A DNA stretch of 47,489 nt from UBA7359 sp041689615 (GTDB lineage: Bacteria; Pseudomonadota; Gammaproteobacteria; Eutrophobiales; Eutrophobiaceae). The notes below the pieces were generated by a model that saw only the letters and a program-made list of their open reading frames with translations, made no database searches and was not told the DNA's origin. The translations under genes were made by a program, and so were the position numbers. Numbering within the stretch: the stretch's first letter is position 1; each line of letters starts with the position of its first letter. The stretch is from positions 1-47,489 of the forward strand of contig JBDNFW010000020.1 in the NCBI GenBank assembly GCA_041689615.1. The letters run 5' to 3'. This document shows positions 7,794-15,831 of this stretch, one piece after another.

Positions 7794-8480
7794 TTAGCGT
7801 CTCAGTATTGCCACCCAACGATAAAAATTCAACAAACTTGCCAGTGAAGCTGATACATAAGTCAGCGCAGCGGCAGTAAGGATTTTTTTAGCAATAGGCA
7901 TCGCTTGTTCAGGAATATAATTTCCTTCACGTAAGATAGGCAGTGCGCGATTAAAACTGGCATCAAATTCAACAGGTAAGGTAAAAAGATGCAGAATAAT
8001 GGGCAAACTCATAATAGTCAGACCAGCTAATAACATAACTAAACTAACTACAGGTAACTTCACTAGCATTACTGTAAATGGCAGGCTGATTAAAATAAAA
8101 GAAGCCATCTTTTCTGCTATAGCGGCCGTTTTTGCATATTTAGTTCTTAAGAGTAATGGCTTGTAGTTCATATGATGTTGAAGTGCATGGCCGAATTCAT
8201 GTGCAGCAATAGTAATTGCAGTAAATGATTTTCCTTCATGATTCATTTCAGAAAGCCGTATTGTTCTTGACTCAGGATCGTAATGATCATTGCCGTTGTC
8301 GGTTTGTTCGACGGATACATCTTGTAATTCAAAGCGTTTGATAAGATGTTTGGCTAATTCCCCACCAGTTCCAGGAAGCTCTTCTATATTCTGACTATAT
8401 TGTTTTATGACCCGCTTTACCCAGAATTGAGGTAAAAATATAATAATTATTAATAGTAGTATGACTAATACTGTTAGCAT
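7794..8480 (-). CDS. Membrane zinc metallopeptidase, YugP family
   Basis: Neutral zinc metallopeptidase (Zn_peptidase_2) of unknown physiological substrate. The 228-residue protein begins with a hydrophobic anchor (LTVLVILLLIIIIFLP). It carries the zinc-binding signature AAHEFGHALQHH (HEFGH, residues about 93-97) and two or three further hydrophobic segments after it (FILISLPFTVMLV, VSLVMLLAGLTIMSL and a C-terminal one). The conserved DRSFNRAL-like block appears as FDASFNRALPIL. It is convergent with rmuC and divergent from zapE, so it is its own transcription unit. Confidence 0.88.
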   Translation of the reverse strand: MLTVLVILLLIIIIFLPQFWVKRVIKQYSQNIEELPGTGGELAKHLIKRFELQDVSVEQTDNGNDHYDPESRTIRLSEMNHEGKSFTAITIAAHEFGHALQHHMNYKPLLLRTKYAKTAAIAEKMASFILISLPFTVMLVKLPVVSLVMLLAGLTIMSLPIILHLFTLPVEFDASFNRALPILREGNYIPEQAMPIAKKILTAAALTYVSASLASLLNFYRWVAILRR

Positions 8481-8540
8481 GCTTGGCTCGTGATATTATT
8501 TAAATAAAAAATAACTAGTTCGAATCATTACATAATTAAA

Positions 8541-9641
8541 ATGCAGACTCCATTAGATAAATATACGAGTGATCTTCAACAAGAAGAGTTCAATGCCGAT
8601 TCTTCCCAGAAAGCGGCAGTGATGCATATGCAAAAACTATTTGAAGAATTAGTTGCTCAACCTAAAAAGCAAAATATATTAGTCAGTCGAATTAAGACAC
8701 TATTAAAAATACAAAACAAACAGGAAATAAAGGGTTTATATTTTTGGGGTGGTGTTGGTCGTGGTAAAACTTATCTGGTCGATTGTTTTTACGAGTGTCT
8801 GCCATTTGAAAATAAATTACGACTTCATTTTCATCGCTTTATGCAAAATATTCATAAAGAACTTAAGTCGCTCGGCAATGTTGAAAACCCGTTGAAAATT
8901 ATTGCACAACAGTTATCTGAAAAAACACGCATACTTTGTTTTGATGAATTTCATGTATCGGATATTACCGATGCTATGTTGTTAGGTGGCTTATTTGAAG
9001 CCTTATTTGCTCGTGGTGTTGTACTCGTTACTACGTCTAATCAACATCCCGATAAATTATATCAAGGTGGTTTACAGAGAGAACGATTTTTACCTGCAAT
9101 TGAATTACTAAAAAAATACACTGACGTAGTTAATGTTGATTCCGGTATAGATTACCGATTGCAGTTTCTTGATCATGCTGAGATATATCATTCACCTTTG
9201 GATGTACGCGCTGATGCCATGCTTGAAGATGACTTTATTCATGTTTGTCCTAACGAAGGAAGCAAGGATACAACGCTGGAAATTGAAGGTCGTTCAATTC
9301 AAACAGTACGTTGTGGTGATGGTGTAGTCTGGTTTGATTTTGAAGCTTTATGTGACGGACCACGCGGTGCGGCAGACTATATTGAGATTGCCAGACAATA
9401 TCAGACTGTATTACTTGCCAATATTCCGGTGATGGATGATCACGCGAATGATATGGCGAAGCGCTTTATCACTTTAGTCGATGAGTTTTATGACCATAAT
9501 GTAAAACTCATCATCACCGCCGAAGCGGTGCCTGATGGATTGTATAAAGGAAATCGATTGGCTGAAGCCTTCAAACGAACGATTAGTCGTTTGGAAGAAA
9601 TGCGGACTCATGACTATCTAGCCAAGCAACATATCCCCTAA
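8541..9641 (+). CDS. zapE: Cell-division ATPase ZapE (AFG1-like)
   Basis: P-loop ATPase that associates with the division ring and affects FtsZ bundling in E. coli; the mitochondrial relative is Afg1/Lace1. The 366-residue protein contains Walker A GGVGRGKTYL (about residues 70-79), the family block RLHFHRFMQNIHKEL, Walker B ILCFDEFHVSDI, the sensor region LVTTSNQHPDKLY and C-terminal ISRLEEMRTHDYL. Length and motif order are normal. It is divergent from the zinc peptidase gene with a 60-base AT-rich promoter region and is monocistronic. Confidence 0.94.
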   Translation: MQTPLDKYTSDLQQEEFNADSSQKAAVMHMQKLFEELVAQPKKQNILVSRIKTLLKIQNKQEIKGLYFWGGVGRGKTYLVDCFYECLPFENKLRLHFHRFMQNIHKELKSLGNVENPLKIIAQQLSEKTRILCFDEFHVSDITDAMLLGGLFEALFARGVVLVTTSNQHPDKLYQGGLQRERFLPAIELLKKYTDVVNVDSGIDYRLQFLDHAEIYHSPLDVRADAMLEDDFIHVCPNEGSKDTTLEIEGRSIQTVRCGDGVVWFDFEALCDGPRGAADYIEIARQYQTVLLANIPVMDDHANDMAKRFITLVDEFYDHNVKLIITAEAVPDGLYKGNRLAEAFKRTISRLEEMRTHDYLAKQHIP

Positions 9642-9823
9642 TTTCCTATTAAATCGCTGTTTTTCATGGACTTTTAATAAATTTCATGAAATAAATCACA
9701 AATTTACCTTAAGTTACAGCATTTAGTTGACATATTACAATATATAACATATATAACTACTTAATATTTAAAAGAAAAAATATTTTAAATATTGTTTATC
9801 AAATAACTAAAAGAAGGATAAGA

Positions 9824-10036
9824 ATGTTGAATGCTTTGGCATCAGATTTAGAGCAGGATATGGAGTCAGATATTGCAAAAGCGCTTGAGTATCGCTATGG
9901 GGATGGTCTGGTTTATTTACCGAAACACCAGCCAGAAAGTCTGTATAAGTTAGCGACAACTAAGGGTTTTGTTGATCCAGAGGGTTATCTGACACGTAAG
10001 GGCAGAAGCTTGCTCGCGAAATATCAGTTCGCTTAA
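9824..10036 (+). CDS. Small uncharacterised protein, 70 residues
   Basis: I do not recognise a family. The reading frame is supported by a good ribosome-binding site (AAGGATAAG just before ATG) and by gene-like composition. The N-terminal half is acidic (LASDLEQDMESDIAKALEY). The C-terminal half (YKLATTKGFVDPEGYLTRKG) resembles a short winged-helix or tetrahelical motif, and the end RSLLAKYQFA is basic/aromatic. No signal peptide, membrane segment or cysteine. It is isolated, 182 bases after zapE and 251 before cysI, and is followed by a palindrome that may end its transcript. Confidence 0.6.
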   Translation: MLNALASDLEQDMESDIAKALEYRYGDGLVYLPKHQPESLYKLATTKGFVDPEGYLTRKGRSLLAKYQFA

Positions 10037-10057
10037 TACTACCAGCTAATTTCAGTT

Positions 10058-10077
10058 ACTTAAGGTTTCCCTTAAGT
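10058..10077 (+). terminator. Palindrome, possible weak terminator
   Basis: ACTTAAGG (10058-10065) / CCTTAAGT (10070-10077) with loop TTTC, 22 bases after the stop of the 70-residue gene. Only a poor T run follows (TGTATTTCC), so termination is uncertain. The rest of the gap to cysI is AT-rich, with a small GCTGC/GCAGC stem just before the gene. Confidence 0.45.
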
Positions 10078-10287
10078 TGTATTTCCTTGTGTGTTTCTCC
10101 CATAGATAAAACTACATGTTTTTGTCGATTTATTCTTGAATCAACGTCCATTAAATCTATTTTTTATATATAGATGGCTTTTTTAATAACAAATATGAAT
10201 AAATATAGTAAAATTTGATCCTTTCCCACACTGGAATGAGCTGCTATCTTTCGCAGCCGCATACAGCAGAGTTATAAAATATAAAAA

Positions 10288-11943
10288 ATGTATAAGTACG
10301 ATAATTACGACCAGACGATAGTTAATGAACGAGTAGCACAATTTCGTGATCAAACGGAGCGCTTTCTCGCCGGAAAATTAAGCGAAGAAGAGTTCAGACC
10401 TTTACGATTAATGAATGGGCTTTATGTGCAGCGTCATGCACCTATGCTGAGAGTAGCTATTCCATACGGTTTACTTTCAAGTAAGCAATTAAGAATGTTG
10501 GCGCATATCGCAAGAAAATATGACAAAAGTTATGCACATTTTAGTACAAGACAAAATCTTCAATATAACTGGCCTGCACTGGAAACAGTTCCTGATATTC
10601 TGGCTGATCTTGCTAGCGTGGAAATGCATGCAATTCAAACCAGTGGTAATGATATTCGAAACACCACATCAGATCAGTTTGCCGGTATTGCAAAAGATGA
10701 GCTTGAAGATCCAAGACCGTATTGCGAGATTATTCGTCAATGGTCAACCTTCCACCCTGAGTTTTCATACTTGCCGAGAAAATTTAAAATTGCAGTGTCT
10801 GGGGCTGAACATGATCGTGCTGCGGTACAAGTTCATGATATTGGACTTTACCTGGTTAAGAATGATGCTGGCGAAGTTGGTTTTAATGTGATCGTTGGTG
10901 GTGGTTTAGGTCGTACGCCATTCATAGGCCCAAGTATCAAACCCTTTATTGAAAAACAGGATTTACTTTCTTATCTGGAAGCAGTGTTACGTGTTTATAA
11001 TCGATACGGCCGTAGAGATAATATCTACAAAGCACGTATTAAAATATTAGTGAATGAATTGGGTAAAGAAGAATTCGCTCGACAAGTTGAAGAAGAATGG
11101 TCTCACATTAAAGATGGTGTGATGAAAATTGATCAAAAAGAAATTGATCGCGTTAAAGCTTTTTTCACGTCACCTGATTATGATGACACTGCTGCAGATG
11201 ACACTAGTTTCGAGGCAGTGAAAGAATCTAACAAAGCATTTTCAAACTGGGCAAAAAGAAACTTATTTCCACATAAGATTCCAGGTTACTCGGCAGTTGT
11301 TATTTCATTGAAAGCACCTGATTCCCCACCGGGCGATGTTACTGATGAACAAATGGATTCTATTGCCGACTTAGCTGACCAATATAGTTTTGCTGAACTT
11401 GTCGTTACTCATGATCAAAATCTTGTTTTTACCAATGTTAAACAGGCCGATTTATTTTCTCTTTGGGAAAAGCTGGCAGAGCAAAAATTGGCTACACCGA
11501 ATATAGGTTTGTTAACCGATATGATTTGTTGTCCAGGTCTGGATTTTTGCGCATTAGCTAATGCAGGTTCAATACCTATTGCGAAACAAATTAACGAAAA
11601 ATTTAATAACATAGATTATCTACATGATATCGGTGATATAAAAATAAAGATGTCAGGTTGTATGAATGCTTGTGGACATCACCATGTTGGACATATTGGT
11701 ATTCTGGGTGTTGATAAAAAAGGTGAAGAGTTTTATCAATTAACTTTGGGTGGTTCAGCAGAGAACAATGCGTCTTTGGGTGATCGTCTTGGTCCTGGTA
11801 TTGCAAAAGAAGAAGTTGCCAATGTGATAGGTAAAATACTTGACGTGTATGTAGAACATCGTCAAGAAGATGAAAAATTTCTTGAAACTTATCGCCGTGT
11901 TGGTATTAAACCTTTTAAGGAACGTGTTTATGCGAGTAATTAA
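10288..11943 (+). CDS. cysI: Sulfite reductase hemoprotein (siroheme/4Fe-4S)
   Basis: Six-electron reduction of sulfite to sulfide for cysteine synthesis. The 551-residue protein has the two ferredoxin-like half domains (first with RNLQYNW-type sequence FSTRQNLQYNWP, then TSGNDIRNTTSDQFAG) and the cluster/siroheme motif CCPGLDFC with a later SGCMNACGHHH. The four cysteines therefore follow the C-X5-C ... C-X3-C pattern. This is the roughly 550-residue type that pairs with a DUF934 gene in Pseudomonas-like genomes. The downstream DUF934 start overlaps its last 14 bases. A nitrite reductase role is possible from sequence alone, but the partner favours sulfite. Confidence 0.92.
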   Translation: MYKYDNYDQTIVNERVAQFRDQTERFLAGKLSEEEFRPLRLMNGLYVQRHAPMLRVAIPYGLLSSKQLRMLAHIARKYDKSYAHFSTRQNLQYNWPALETVPDILADLASVEMHAIQTSGNDIRNTTSDQFAGIAKDELEDPRPYCEIIRQWSTFHPEFSYLPRKFKIAVSGAEHDRAAVQVHDIGLYLVKNDAGEVGFNVIVGGGLGRTPFIGPSIKPFIEKQDLLSYLEAVLRVYNRYGRRDNIYKARIKILVNELGKEEFARQVEEEWSHIKDGVMKIDQKEIDRVKAFFTSPDYDDTAADDTSFEAVKESNKAFSNWAKRNLFPHKIPGYSAVVISLKAPDSPPGDVTDEQMDSIADLADQYSFAELVVTHDQNLVFTNVKQADLFSLWEKLAEQKLATPNIGLLTDMICCPGLDFCALANAGSIPIAKQINEKFNNIDYLHDIGDIKIKMSGCMNACGHHHVGHIGILGVDKKGEEFYQLTLGGSAENNASLGDRLGPGIAKEEVANVIGKILDVYVEHRQEDEKFLETYRRVGIKPFKERVYASN

Positions 11944-12418
11944 AAACAAAGAAGTCATCAATGATGATTGGCAACTGATACGTGAGATAGAAAATGACGC
12001 GTCAGTGCCTGAAGGCAAAGTTGTCTTACCATTTGCTTATTGGCAGGCAAATCGCGAAGCAATCCTTAAGCAGAATTCTGAACATGCTGTATGGATTGAT
12101 GGTGCAACTGAAACCGAAGCCTTAGTTGATGATCTTGAACACTTCTCGATGATCGCTCTGGATTTTCCCGCATTTAAAGATGGTCGATCTTATTCACATG
12201 CCAGTCTTTTAAGAAACCGTTATAACTATAAAGGTGACTTACGTGCGATTGGAGATGTTTTGCGTGATCAACTATTTTTTCTGCAACGATGTGGTATGAG
12301 TAGTTATGAAGTGCGGGAAGATAAAGATATTGAAGATGCTCTAAAAAGCTTACAAGATTTTAGCGTTCGATATCAGGCTGCAGCAGATGATGCTTTGCCT
12401 ATCTATAGGCAAAGATAA
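11930..12418 (+). CDS. DUF934 protein, sulfite-reduction partner
   Basis: Member of the DUF934 family, nearly always found after cysI in proteobacteria lacking CysJ and thought to help electron delivery or assembly of sulfite reductase; the exact role is unproven. The start at 11930 (MRVIKNKEVINDDWQLI) overlaps cysI by 14 bases and gives 162 residues, the family length. The frame is open further upstream inside cysI, but that stretch is not conserved. Conserved blocks include DDLEHFSMIALDFPAFKDGR, YSHASLLRNR and GDVLRDQLFFLQRCG. No cysH follows, unlike the usual order. Its stop lies 5 bases from the convergent pyk stop. Confidence 0.92.
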   Translation: MRVIKNKEVINDDWQLIREIENDASVPEGKVVLPFAYWQANREAILKQNSEHAVWIDGATETEALVDDLEHFSMIALDFPAFKDGRSYSHASLLRNRYNYKGDLRAIGDVLRDQLFFLQRCGMSSYEVREDKDIEDALKSLQDFSVRYQAAADDALPIYRQR

Positions 12419-12423
12419 CAGGT

Positions 12424-13878
12424 TTAAATAGTAAGTACTGTTACAGAAGGTATATTAAGCGCGTCTTCGCTATGAAAACCACGTATTAATAATACTTTTT
12501 GTCCACTAAGAGCGATCCCTTTATCTGTAATAACCTGACGCGCTAATTCGTTCGGATTTATCTTACCTGCGTTTTCTGAAAATACAGGTATAACACTCCA
12601 TAACATTGCCATTTTCCGACAAACATCTTCACGATTAGTTATTGCAACAACGGGTGCTGCGGGTCTGGCGGAACTCATCGTTGCCGCAGTCATGCCACTT
12701 TGAGAAATAACAACAACAGCCTGAACCTTTAGATCCTGTGCGAGTTGTGCCATTGAGTTTGCGACGGCATCCCAGATAGGTATCGCCGTTATTGATAAGT
12801 TATCAGAAACTTTTGCACCATATTTATTATGAGACCATAAATAGGATTCTGTTTGTCTGGATATCCGATCCATCATTCTAACGGCATCAACAGGAAAGGC
12901 ACCTACCGCCGTTTCTCCTGATAACATAATGGCATCAGTACCTAATGTTACTGCATAAGCTACATCGGTTACTTCGGCGCGAGTTGGTCGTGCATTCTCA
13001 ATCATGGATTCGAGCATTTGTGTAGCAACGATAACAGGTTTAAATTTTGAACGAGCCAGATCAATTAACTGATGTTGTGCAACAGGGACTTGTTCCGGAT
13101 TAAGTTCAACACCTAAATCGCCACGCGCAACCATTATTCCATCGGCCGCATCAAGAATTTCACTTGCGGCTTCGAGTGCTTCAGGCTTTTCAATCTTGGC
13201 AATAATGCGGGCATCGCTATTAAGTGAATTCATTAACGCTCTTAAATCATTAATGTCTTCTGCTGTTCGAACAAAAGAAAGTGCAAGAAAGTCGACACCA
13301 AGTTCAATTGCTAATTTTGCATCGGCTTTATCTTTTTCAGTCAATGATGGTGCTGATACTTTTACTCCGGGTAAATTTATACCTTTGTGGTTACCCAATT
13401 TTCCACCATAAATAACGGTGCAGGTAATTTCAGTGCCTTCAATTCTATCGACTTCTAATTCTAGTGTGCCATCAGCAAGTAAAATACGATCACCAAGTTC
13501 TATATCATCGGCCAAAGCCGCATATTGTGAAGGGATTAATCCTGGTTTTCCTTCAACATCACGTGTTGTAACAACAACCGTTTCATTGTCTTTTAATTGA
13601 ATACTGTCTTTTTTAAATTTACCTGTGCGTATTTTGGGGCCACAAAGATCAGCTAATATTCCGACAGGTTGATCTAGGTCTTTAGCAATTTCTCTTACCA
13701 GCGCATACGTTTTGATATGGTAATCATGATCTCCATGAGACATGTTTTGTCGAAAAACATTAACGCCGGCATTAATTAATTTACGAATTTGTTCCGGTTC
13801 GCTACTTGCTGGTCCTAGCGTAGCAATAATCTTGGTACGTCGGTTTTTTAGTAAATTAATTTGAGTTACTATCGACAT
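12424..13878 (-). CDS. pyk: Pyruvate kinase
   Basis: Converts phosphoenolpyruvate and ADP to pyruvate and ATP. The 484-residue protein shows RRTKIIATLGPASSEPEQ at the N-terminus, the active-site block IIAKIEKPEAL with the K and E ligands, MVARGDLGVELNPEQVP and ATQMLESMIENARPTRAE, then a C-terminal allosteric domain with VVISQSGMTAATMSSARP. It resembles the PykA type more than PykF by length, but the isozyme class is not firm. It is in line with ssb (52-base gap), and convergent with the cysI unit at only 5 bases. Confidence 0.96.
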   Translation of the reverse strand: MSIVTQINLLKNRRTKIIATLGPASSEPEQIRKLINAGVNVFRQNMSHGDHDYHIKTYALVREIAKDLDQPVGILADLCGPKIRTGKFKKDSIQLKDNETVVVTTRDVEGKPGLIPSQYAALADDIELGDRILLADGTLELEVDRIEGTEITCTVIYGGKLGNHKGINLPGVKVSAPSLTEKDKADAKLAIELGVDFLALSFVRTAEDINDLRALMNSLNSDARIIAKIEKPEALEAASEILDAADGIMVARGDLGVELNPEQVPVAQHQLIDLARSKFKPVIVATQMLESMIENARPTRAEVTDVAYAVTLGTDAIMLSGETAVGAFPVDAVRMMDRISRQTESYLWSHNKYGAKVSDNLSITAIPIWDAVANSMAQLAQDLKVQAVVVISQSGMTAATMSSARPAAPVVAITNREDVCRKMAMLWSVIPVFSENAGKINPNELARQVITDKGIALSGQKVLLIRGFHSEDALNIPSVTVLTI

Positions 13879-13930
13879 AGTTTGGTACGTCCTGTATCAG
13901 TAAATTCGTTAATTAATACAATATTCATTC

Positions 13931-14395
13931 CTAGAACGGGATATCGTCATCAAAATCATCAGCAGGTGCCGGGTTAGATGATGGTGCAGCAGGTGCAGGT
14001 GCATTACTTTTTTGTGGCTGTGATTGAGGTGCAGACTCATAATTTGCAGAACCACCACTTTTTCCGCCTAGCATTTGCATTTCATTAGCCACTATCTCAG
14101 TGGTATATTTGTCTTGGCCTTCTTTGTCAGTCCATTTTCGCGTTTGTAAACGTCCTTCAACGTAGATTTGAGAGCCTTTGCGTAAATATTCACCGACAAT
14201 CTCTGCCAGACGACCGAAAAAGACAACTCTGTGCCATTCAGTACGTTCTTGTTGTTCACCGCTTTCTTTGTCGCGCCAGGATTCAGCCGTAGCAATACTA
14301 ATATTAGCCACTGCAGCACCGCCTGCCGTATAGCGCATGTCAGGATCGTTGCCCAGATTACCAACTAGAATTACTTTATTTACACCCCTTGCCAT
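13931..14395 (-). CDS. ssb: Single-stranded DNA-binding protein
   Basis: Tetrameric protein coating single-stranded DNA in replication and repair. It is 154 residues: an OB-fold over about residues 1-110 (NKVILVGNLGNDPDMRYT, EWHRVVFFGRLAEIVGEYL, GSQIYVEGRLQTRKW), then a Pro/Ala/Ser/Gln-rich linker, then the acidic tip DDFDDDIPF that docks partner proteins. The gene lies between pyk and the MFS gene; uvrA is divergent beyond the latter, an arrangement seen in other gammaproteobacteria. I found no LexA-type box upstream. Confidence 0.97.
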   Translation of the reverse strand: MARGVNKVILVGNLGNDPDMRYTAGGAAVANISIATAESWRDKESGEQQERTEWHRVVFFGRLAEIVGEYLRKGSQIYVEGRLQTRKWTDKEGQDKYTTEIVANEMQMLGGKSGGSANYESAPQSQPQKSNAPAPAAPSSNPAPADDFDDDIPF

Positions 14396-14544
14396 TATTA
14401 CTTTCTCCCACTAAATATAATTAATCAGATTCTTCATTAACTATTCTATCTAAACCTATAAAAGGCTTGAGAATAATTTTCATAAACTGCTAAGTCGTTG
14501 AATTGTTAAATTCGGATAAACGCGATAATAAAATCATTCTCGCT

Positions 14545-15756
14545 TTAGACTGTATGATCTTCAAGTCTATTTTTTAGAACATCTTGTTTTTGCGAAATGA
14601 AAATAATAATCACAAACCATATTATCGTAATGAAAAGACAAAATAGGTGAACGCTAGTTATTCCAAACTGTTGATGAAAAAAACCACCGACTACTCCGCC
14701 GATAAAAATACCGATAAATTGAGAACTTGAATAGACACCCAATGCGGCTCCTTTGGTGTCTGCTTTTGATGTTTTAGAAACTTTGGAAGGTAATAATGCT
14801 TCCAGATAATTAAATGCACCAAAAAATAGAATCAGAAAAATAATGATCGAATTTAAACTAATATGAATGGTTGCAAGTCCTGCTTGAGAAATGAATATTA
14901 GTAAAATACTTAATAGATAAAACAAATTTTCTTTCTTTAATCGCTCAGCAAGAATGATAAACGGCACCATAATAAACAAGGATGCAAAGATGACCGCCAG
15001 ATAAACCTGCCAATGTGAAGCAGAAGGTAGATGTGCCAGGTCGCGTAAGGCAATGGGAATCACAACGAAGTTAGCCATTAATATCAGGTGTGAAGAAAAA
15101 ATACTGAAATTGAGTTTTACAAGATGACTATCAAGCAATACAGATTTGAATTTTCCTATACTGTTGGATGATTTAGTTTGTTGTTGGGCAGGATTTGGCA
15201 CGATAAGCCACAAAGTTAAAATCGCCAACGTTGCCATGCAAACACCAAGATAGAACAAACCCGCTATACCTATATGGGAAAATAGTAAGGGACCTATCAC
15301 AAAAGCAATGGAAAATGCTGCGCCAATACTCATGCCTATTACAGCCATTGCCTTGGTTCGGTGTTCTACTGTGGTTAAATCTGCGGCTAGTGCCATTATG
15401 GCTGCAGCAACGGCTCCCGCGCCTTGTAAAGCTCTTCCTGCTATTAAGCCATATATTGAATCTGATGTTGCTGCCAAAAGACTACCCAGGATAAAGATCA
15501 TTAATCCCAGAGTAATAATGGGTTTTCTACCGTATCGATCTGACAGCATGCCAAAAGGAATTTGCAGGCTGGCTTGCGTCAGACCATAGATGCCTAATGC
15601 AAGACCGAGTAATTGCGGTGTTGTCTGCTGATATGACTCTCCAGCAAAGGCTAAGACTGGCAATACCATAAATAGCGGCAGCATGCGTAAAAAGAAAACT
15701 AAAGATAGTGATATTGCAGCTTTTAATTCTGCTGCCGGCATGGATGATGAATTCAT
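14545..15756 (-). CDS. Major facilitator superfamily transporter
   Basis: Twelve-helix drug/proton-antiporter-type permease. The start at 15756 (MNSSSMPAAELKAAISL) gives 403 residues. An upstream in-frame start at 15867 would overlap uvrA by 36 bases and add a non-hydrophobic leader, so it is rejected. Motif A in the first cytoplasmic loop is visible as GMLSDRYGRKPII, with hydrophobic segments along the whole length. The position between ssb and uvrA is common in gammaproteobacteria, where the gene is annotated only as an MFS transporter; its substrate is not known. It may be cotranscribed with ssb across 149 bases. Confidence 0.88.
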   Translation of the reverse strand: MNSSSMPAAELKAAISLSLVFFLRMLPLFMVLPVLAFAGESYQQTTPQLLGLALGIYGLTQASLQIPFGMLSDRYGRKPIITLGLMIFILGSLLAATSDSIYGLIAGRALQGAGAVAAAIMALAADLTTVEHRTKAMAVIGMSIGAAFSIAFVIGPLLFSHIGIAGLFYLGVCMATLAILTLWLIVPNPAQQQTKSSNSIGKFKSVLLDSHLVKLNFSIFSSHLILMANFVVIPIALRDLAHLPSASHWQVYLAVIFASLFIMVPFIILAERLKKENLFYLLSILLIFISQAGLATIHISLNSIIIFLILFFGAFNYLEALLPSKVSKTSKADTKGAALGVYSSSQFIGIFIGGVVGGFFHQQFGITSVHLFCLFITIIWFVIIIFISQKQDVLKNRLEDHTV

Positions 15757-15831
15757 TATGAAACTTTTTTGGATCGAGATCAGAAAAGGATTTATATTAA
15801 CAGGTTGCTCATAAAAAAGGTTATTGTTTGA

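Noticed and set aside
10520..10891. Plus-strand open frame of 123 codons inside cysI
   Set aside because: A shadow in another frame of a clearly conserved sulfite reductase gene.
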